Shown piece by piece: positions 59,601-64,000 of a stretch of DNA of 64,000 nt. The notes under the pieces are model-generated. The model saw only the letters and a program-made list of their open reading frames with translations, was not told where the DNA came from and searched no databases. The stretch is taken from assembly GCA_024305745.1 (NCBI GenBank), contig JAHRBS010000009.1, forward strand, positions 1,364,001 to 1,428,000. Reading direction: 5' to 3'. Numbering within the stretch: the first letter of the stretch is position 1; every line of letters starts with the position of its first letter. The stretch is from Polyporus tsugae. Taxonomy: Eukaryota; Basidiomycota; Agaricomycetes; Polyporales; Polyporaceae. The position numbers and the translations under genes were made by a program.

Positions 59601-60374
59601 GATGGGCAATCGGAACGATGGAACTAGGAGATAGAGGTGTACCTTTGTATGTTCTGCTCGCGGCGCCACAATGACTGGGTCAAGTGGCTGCCAATTGCAG
59701 AGTTCGCCTTTAACTCGCACCAGCACTCATCAACAGGTTACTCGCCATTCTACCTCATATACGGCTACGAACCCCAGTTCCATATTCCGATGTTGCCTGC
59801 GGCTGATCAACGTCGAGAGGAGTTGCGACAGGCACGAGAGGATGCAACCGCGGCCTTGACTCTGGCAGCTGAGCGGATGAAGGAGTACTATGATTGGTAT
59901 GTCCGTGACACTCCAGAGTTCAAGGAAGGCCAGAAGGTGTGGCTCGACACGAGGAACTTCCGTGTTCCTGGAGTCTCTCAGAAACTGGTGGATCGGTATA
60001 CTGGCCCGTATCCAGTTGTACGCAGGGTGGGCAATCTAGCTTACAAGCTTAGACTCTCTAAGGACCTTGTAATCCATCCAGTGTTCCACGTCTCTCTCTT
60101 ACTTCCGCACAAAGAGAGTTGACTCCCCGGTCGTCACCCAGCAGAGCCAGCAGCAATTGAGGTAGAGGGGGAGGAAGAGTACAAAGTGGAGGAAGTGTTG
60201 GAGTCGCGGCGGTATGGGCGGTGGAAGAAACTGCAGTACCTCGTGCACTGGAAGGGTTGGGGCCCTGAACACGACAGCTGGGAGGATGCAGTAGACCTTG
60301 CAAATGTGCCGCAACTCGTGCAGAAATTCCATTCAATGCACGCAGAGGCACCTGGTCCTCTCAAGAAGACTTAG
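56618..60374 (+). pseudogene. pol: Retrotransposon Pol, broken by stops and one frameshift
   Basis: Domains in order: aspartic protease (VAMVDSGATTKFLHK), a linker with IIGLDWLREHNPEVDWECGS, reverse transcriptase ([16 protein letters not shown], the YLDD box in IYLDDILIFTDSLEEH), RNase H (IEVDASGFATGAVLSQE), zinc-binding and catalytic integrase (HHNLLPAGHPGQSKMLE, CNTCRHGKG, CDFITGLP, TAYHPQTDGQSERWN) and a chromodomain (YLVHWKGWGPEHDSWEDAV). The reading stays in one frame to about 57565, shifts once in a C-rich run, then stays in a single frame to the TAG at 60372-60374. Within these frames stops occur at 56819, 57176, 57251, 57308, 57717, 58335, 58599, 58731, 58860, 59055, 59625 and 60120. 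The copy is dead. Confidence 0.92.
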
Positions 60375-60394
60375 TCATGAAGGCACAACCCTTA

Positions 60395-60406
60395 GGAGGG
60401 GGGTAT
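60395..60406 (+). other. Polypurine tract and LTR junction
   Basis: A G-rich purine run (GGAGGGGGGTAT) directly precedes the 3' LTR, the expected plus-strand priming site for reverse transcription. Confidence 0.8.
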
Positions 60407-60852
60407 TGTCATGAACATTCTATTTGGCACCTGCCACCAGCGCCTTAGTTTCCTTTTCCAGACGATCTACTTCTCACGTCGTACTTATTGTTCTCCATTG
60501 CATTGTATCTCATCCTTTGTTCTCTAGCACAATAGCTCCTTATTGTCTGTCATCACTATTGTTCTGTTTCCATTGTTCATCCGTGTCCATAGTTACCTAT
60601 TGTCCCTGGGTTCCCATTGTCCTCTATACGTATATAAGGACCTGTACTTTGCTGCCTGGAGACCTCAGTTTTGACCTCTTGTCTCCAGGTAAGCCTTGCT
60701 GTATTTTGCTCGTAGACAACTACTTACTCAATACATCTTGTCTCCAGCCCTGACCGTCGAGCCTTGCTCCGCTCTCGCTGCACATGTGCTTGTCGGCGCT
60801 CCTGCTCGTCTTGTACGTATCCCTGATCCTTACTCGATGTCCAGTCGTGACA
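60407..60852 (+). repeat. 3' LTR
   Basis: 446 bp starting TGTCA and ending TGACA, a short terminal inversion typical of LTRs. It contains a likely promoter region (GTATATAAGGACC at about 60630) and pyrimidine-rich U3/R sequence. The first 76 bp match the 5' LTR fragment. Confidence 0.88.
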
Positions 60853-60860
60853 GCGTGGCA

Positions 60861-61105
60861 ATGGTCCACCGCAAAAAGACGACGTCTCTGCTGCCAATAG
60901 CAGACGAGATTGTGTACCATATGCAGGCAAAGTGAGTGCTGGTCCGAGAGCGTTGAGTGTTAAGATTGACTGATGACTACACATCATTGCGCACGGTGGC
61001 AGGCACGGGATACCATTCAACGAGAAGAATATTTTGTTCCAGCAGTATCCGAGGCCACCTCCTGAGAAGGTCCAGCTCGATTTGCCCAGGTTCTGTCGGG
61101 CCTGA
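60861..61105 (+). CDS. Short two-exon open frame, unidentified
   Basis: ATG 60861 lies nine bases after the 3' LTR. Exons 60861-60931 and 61003-61105, joined by a 71 nt GTGAGT...CAG intron, give 57 aa including LLPIADEIVYHMQAKHGIPF and NILFQQYPRPPPEKVQLDLP. The clean splice and charged/Pro composition look coding, but I do not recognise it. It may be the start of a truncated gene, or host sequence displaced by the retroelement. Confidence 0.3.
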
Positions 61106-61715
61106 GATGTTATGTGGGCAAGTTAGTGTTTTCCTCTTCACTGACAATGTGCATGCCACTCATTCTGCTTGCTTGCCGAAAGTGCAGCACACACTTCCAT
61201 GTACCGGTGATCGGTCTCCGAGTCTGTGCGTCACTGCGCTATGGAATTTCCACTTGATATGTTGCATCCGTGTTGTTTTTCACTGCTATTGTAGCTCCGA
61301 CGTCCTGATGAGCCTCAGTTGAATTGACAAAGTAGAGCTATATGTCCCGATCCCTACGAATTAGGCTACCAGTGGATAGTCCAAAGGACATGTAGCAGAA
61401 AAGTATTGCGCCCATATCGAGAGCAGAACTTGATCCCTGATAGGAAAGTCATGAATAGCGCTATTGGGTGGTTATGACTTATTGAAAACCCGAGAGTCCT
61501 CCCAGAACACGATATCTTTCTCCTCGACTTGTTTCCTGTGTCTGGCACAGTTTGATGTCTGGTCAGCGTCCGACAACTTTACGCCACACACACAAAAGCC
61601 ACTTACTTAGCTTGCATGCGGCTACCGCATCTGCGCTCTCCATCAGGAAGAGTGAATCATCCTTCTTGTTATCCGGCGTGAGTGCGTCGCAGAGGCTGCA
61701 CGCTGGTAGCAATGT
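61106..61715. other. Intergenic, no gene seen
   Basis: Between the short frame and the 3' end of the minus-strand F-box gene. Small minus-strand frames have no motif. Confidence 0.35.
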
Positions 61716-64000
61716 CTAGGAGCATTGGTTGAGAAGCGTATTGATGCGCTCGCGAGTGGAGTCATCAGCTGTGACGCACCTTGTGGATTCAGACATGTCT
61801 GCACCTTCAGGAAGATACCTGATGCATGACACGAGGTCGTGGTCATTCAACCAAACTGGAGCTGCGCCATTTGAACTCCTGGTATGATCATTATGAGAGA
61901 ACATATGGAAGAACGGAAGAATATATAGCATGTACCGCGCACCCGTGTTAGTTCGCAGTGTGTCATCATTCAGATGGATGAAAACATGGTCCACCTACCC
62001 CACACCTGTCAGATGAATGCCTGATCAACGTGCTCCAAACAGGAAGGACAACACAGCCCATACTCACCAGAGCCACCCAGCTCAAGTCTTCCTCGGAGGT
62101 CGACATTGTCAGGTCCCCACACGCACAGAACACCCGCCCTTCCTCCACGAGCTCGTCCAGCTGCTCCATGTCCCTATCATCCCTCGGCAGGCCGTTTTTC
62201 ATCAACACCACGAGGATCTTCTCTACGACCTCAGAACCCTCCTCCCACATCTCAGCCTTGTACTCCCCCTGACTCTCTCCCCACGTGCCGATGGTCGTCC
62301 ACACCGACGTTCCCTGGTGTTTGTTCTGCCAATGCACATTGATATCCGGGAAGGCATACGGGTGCTTGCCACACTCCGCACACATGAAGAGTGCTGTCGG
62401 GCACAGGAGGATCTCCTCCTGGTGTGCCAATCAGTCCTCCATCCATGGCTCCCCCTGCGTGCCCCTCCCCATCCTCCGCCTCCTCAGCTCCTCCTTGCGC
62501 CAGCCCCTTCCCGGCCTCGGCCTCGGCCGCCGCCTCCCCTCCTCAGCACGGCGCCACTCCCACCGCTCGAGCGCCCCCGTGAGAGAGCGCATCACCCGCT
62601 GCTCGTACCCCAGCAGCCTGTTCACAATGAACGGCCCCGCGAACTCCTCGTCCATGATCGTGCCAACGCTGAGCGGGCCCCGCCCATCGTCGTCACGCAT
62701 CAACGGCTCCCACAGCTTCGACTTGTTGTGCACGTTTGGCAGCCAGGCGGGGTCCATTGCCACAAGGTTAGGGTGCGCCTGCAGGAGGGCCTGGTGCCAC
62801 TCCGCCACCTGCGTGAAGCGGCCCCGGACGCGGGCTTTGCGGCCTCAATGGCCGCGCTGCTCGAGCGAGAGCCATTCCACGGTGAGCTGGGTGTGCGATT
62901 TCGGGGGGTTGCGGTGCAGGCGCAATGGGGTGTGGGTGTGCTCTTCAAGAGCGGATGAAGGGGGGTCAGTGTTTGTCGTCGATGCACTGGCAGAACGACG
63001 ATCTTCCGGCCCTTTGCCGCTCAGGTAGCCCGTGAAGGCAGGATTCTCCGGTGCACAGACCTCGTCCCAGTCACAGCCAAACACCTGGTGAGATTCCACG
63101 TTTCAGAACAGTTCCTTGATGCTGGTTCGAGTCAGGTGCTGTGTGGAATGAAAGGTCAGCCCGAAACCACTCACCGAAAGAAGTCGGGCCCGCTGGCGGG
63201 TGAAGCACAGTAGTTGTCCCATGCATGGATGAGGACGGCATGCTGCAGTGTGAATCTAACATGAGCCCAAGGATGGTGCCAAAGAACGCTGGCTCACCAT
63301 TTGCCTCATTATGATGTAGTTTGCACGTGTTTTCATGAGTTGGTTGAGCTGTGCGATGTCTTCGGGTGCAGGGAGTGGCCAGAGGAGGCGTAGGATTGCC
63401 TCCAGCTCGAGCTTGAAGTAAAAGTCTTCTTTGAGATGATAGAGTGGATTGATCCTATCGAAGGACAAGTCTAGATTGGCAAAGTCTGTGCATATACAGA
63501 TGTCGCATTAGGTTAACCAGAGTGAAGTGGAGCGGAGCTAGACACGCACCGAAGACGTTAGCAGCTGGGACGAGCATGAGGATGACGTCGCAGATCATGT
63601 CGTGGGAGGCCCGTGGCAGGGCTTTGGACACTTCCATGCCTTCTATGACGCTGATGGTCGGGGAAGGATGGGCAAAGGACGCTGTGTGCCAATTGACAGG
63701 GTACTCACTTTGCTTTGTAGCACAGCTCGCACATCCGAAGGCGGAGGGCATAGTCCGCCCAAAATGCGTCCTTTGCACCACATCCCTATAATATACAGCT
63801 GTCAGCACTCGTATGCTACCACAGGCACTGTGTAGACGCACAAAGCAATATTGCCCAAATACGAGTGCCGCATACAATGGCTCACACATGTCACTTGGAC
63901 ACGGAGGAAGCTCGGGGACGTTACCTAGGATGATCCTCCAGGTTGTATGGCTACTACTGGACATAAAGAGCCCACAGAGCGGTTTCGATGTCTGTGAGAG
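61716..64000 (-). CDS. F-box protein with C2H2-like C-terminal region, copy B (5' end outside window)
   Basis: Minus-strand multi-exon gene entering from the right edge. The first visible exon continues an F-box fold (TSKPLCGLFMSSSSHTTWR) into LGNVPELPPCPSDMCEPLYA and LVFGQYCF. Later exons give ICDVILMLVPAANVF, NPLYHLKEDFYFKLELEAIL, LLGYEQRVMRSLTGALERWE and a zinc-finger-like stretch LFMCAECGKHPYAFPDINVH with HWQNKH. Then come DELVEEGRVFCACGDL and a last exon SSNGAAPVWLNDHDLVSCIR ending at TAG 61716-61718. It matches copy A piece by piece but in inverted orientation. No internal stop was seen in the exons I could join. SCF substrate-adaptor role inferred; the N-terminus is not in the window. 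Confidence 0.7.

Larger units (their letters stand above)
55231..60852 (+). mobile_element. Ty3/gypsy chromovirus LTR retrotransposon, degenerate
   Basis: Order: 5' LTR fragment, gag with zinc knuckle, protease, reverse transcriptase, RNase H, integrase, chromodomain, polypurine tract, 3' LTR. The order of RT before integrase and the C-terminal chromodomain place it in Ty3/gypsy, chromovirus branch. The 5' LTR keeps only its first 76 bp. Flanking 5-mers (GCGCA left, GCGTG right) match at three bases only, so the target duplication is imperfect or eroded. Gag is open but pol has many stops, so the copy cannot move on its own. Confidence 0.93.

Noticed and set aside
55226..60857. Clear 5 bp target duplication of the retroelement
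   Set aside because: The flanking pentamers GCGCA and GCGTG differ at two positions, so a duplication cannot be asserted.
62017..63028. Plus-strand frames of 313 and 247 residues
   Set aside because: Shadows of the minus-strand F-box copy B; the Pro/Arg/Leu-rich composition is what its antisense would give.

Overview
The window reads as nuclear DNA of a filamentous basidiomycete (Agaricomycetes, probably Polyporales). Genes are dense, split by many 48-75 nt GT-AG introns, GC-rich in their exons, and belong to families typical of wood-decay mushrooms: an AA9 copper monooxygenase, a microsomal P450, NRPS-like reductases, a DUF6533 membrane protein, F-box proteins and a Ty3/gypsy chromovirus. 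Exon models were built by hand from splice signals, reading-frame continuity and family motifs. Where junction coordinates are given they are frame-consistent; the others are approximate.

Layout. 1-0.14 kb: 3' tail of a gene. 0.9-5.2 kb (-): SulP transporter with STAS and cyclic-nucleotide-binding domains. 6.0-10.8 kb (+): large DH/PH (RhoGEF) protein. 11.1-12.9 kb (+): a methyltransferase gene preceded by a relic of its own C-terminus. 14.2-17.1 kb (+): ZIP metal transporter with a huge His-rich loop. 17.7-19.9 kb (-): cytochrome P450. 20.0-21.1 kb (-): unidentified gene. 22.0-23.0 kb (-): secreted AA9 LPMO. 24.1-25.8 kb (+): F-box protein. 27.1-31.2 kb (+): NRPS-like adenylation/thiolation/reductase enzyme. 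32.2-33.6 kb (+): DUF6533 membrane protein. 34.0-37.2 kb (-) and 37.4-38.5 kb (+): RRP6 and CFIm25/NUDT21 as a head-to-head pair. 39.3-41.3 kb (-): uncharacterised basidiomycete protein. 42.6-44.4 kb (+): single-pass membrane protein. 46.1-50.1 kb (+): second NRPS-like reductase, paralogous to the first. 50.4-52.0 kb: intact Tc1/mariner element. 52.4-55.1 kb (+) and 61.7-64.0 kb (-): two F-box/C2H2-like paralogues, inverted, flanking a decayed Ty3/gypsy chromovirus (55.2-60.9 kb).

Working together. The clearest functional link is the divergent RRP6/CFIm25 pair: both act at RNA 3' ends and share about 205 bp of upstream DNA. The methyltransferase, P450 and two NRPS-like reductases are a plausible but dispersed set of secondary-metabolism genes, interrupted by housekeeping genes, so it is not a tight cluster. 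From 50 kb onward the window is transposon- and F-box-rich accessory sequence. I found no tRNA, rRNA or CRISPR that I could support, and no clearly new biological system. The most informative oddities are the substitution-decayed retroelement beside a pristine Tc1 element, the F-box copy that runs into the retroelement, and the partial methyltransferase duplicate.
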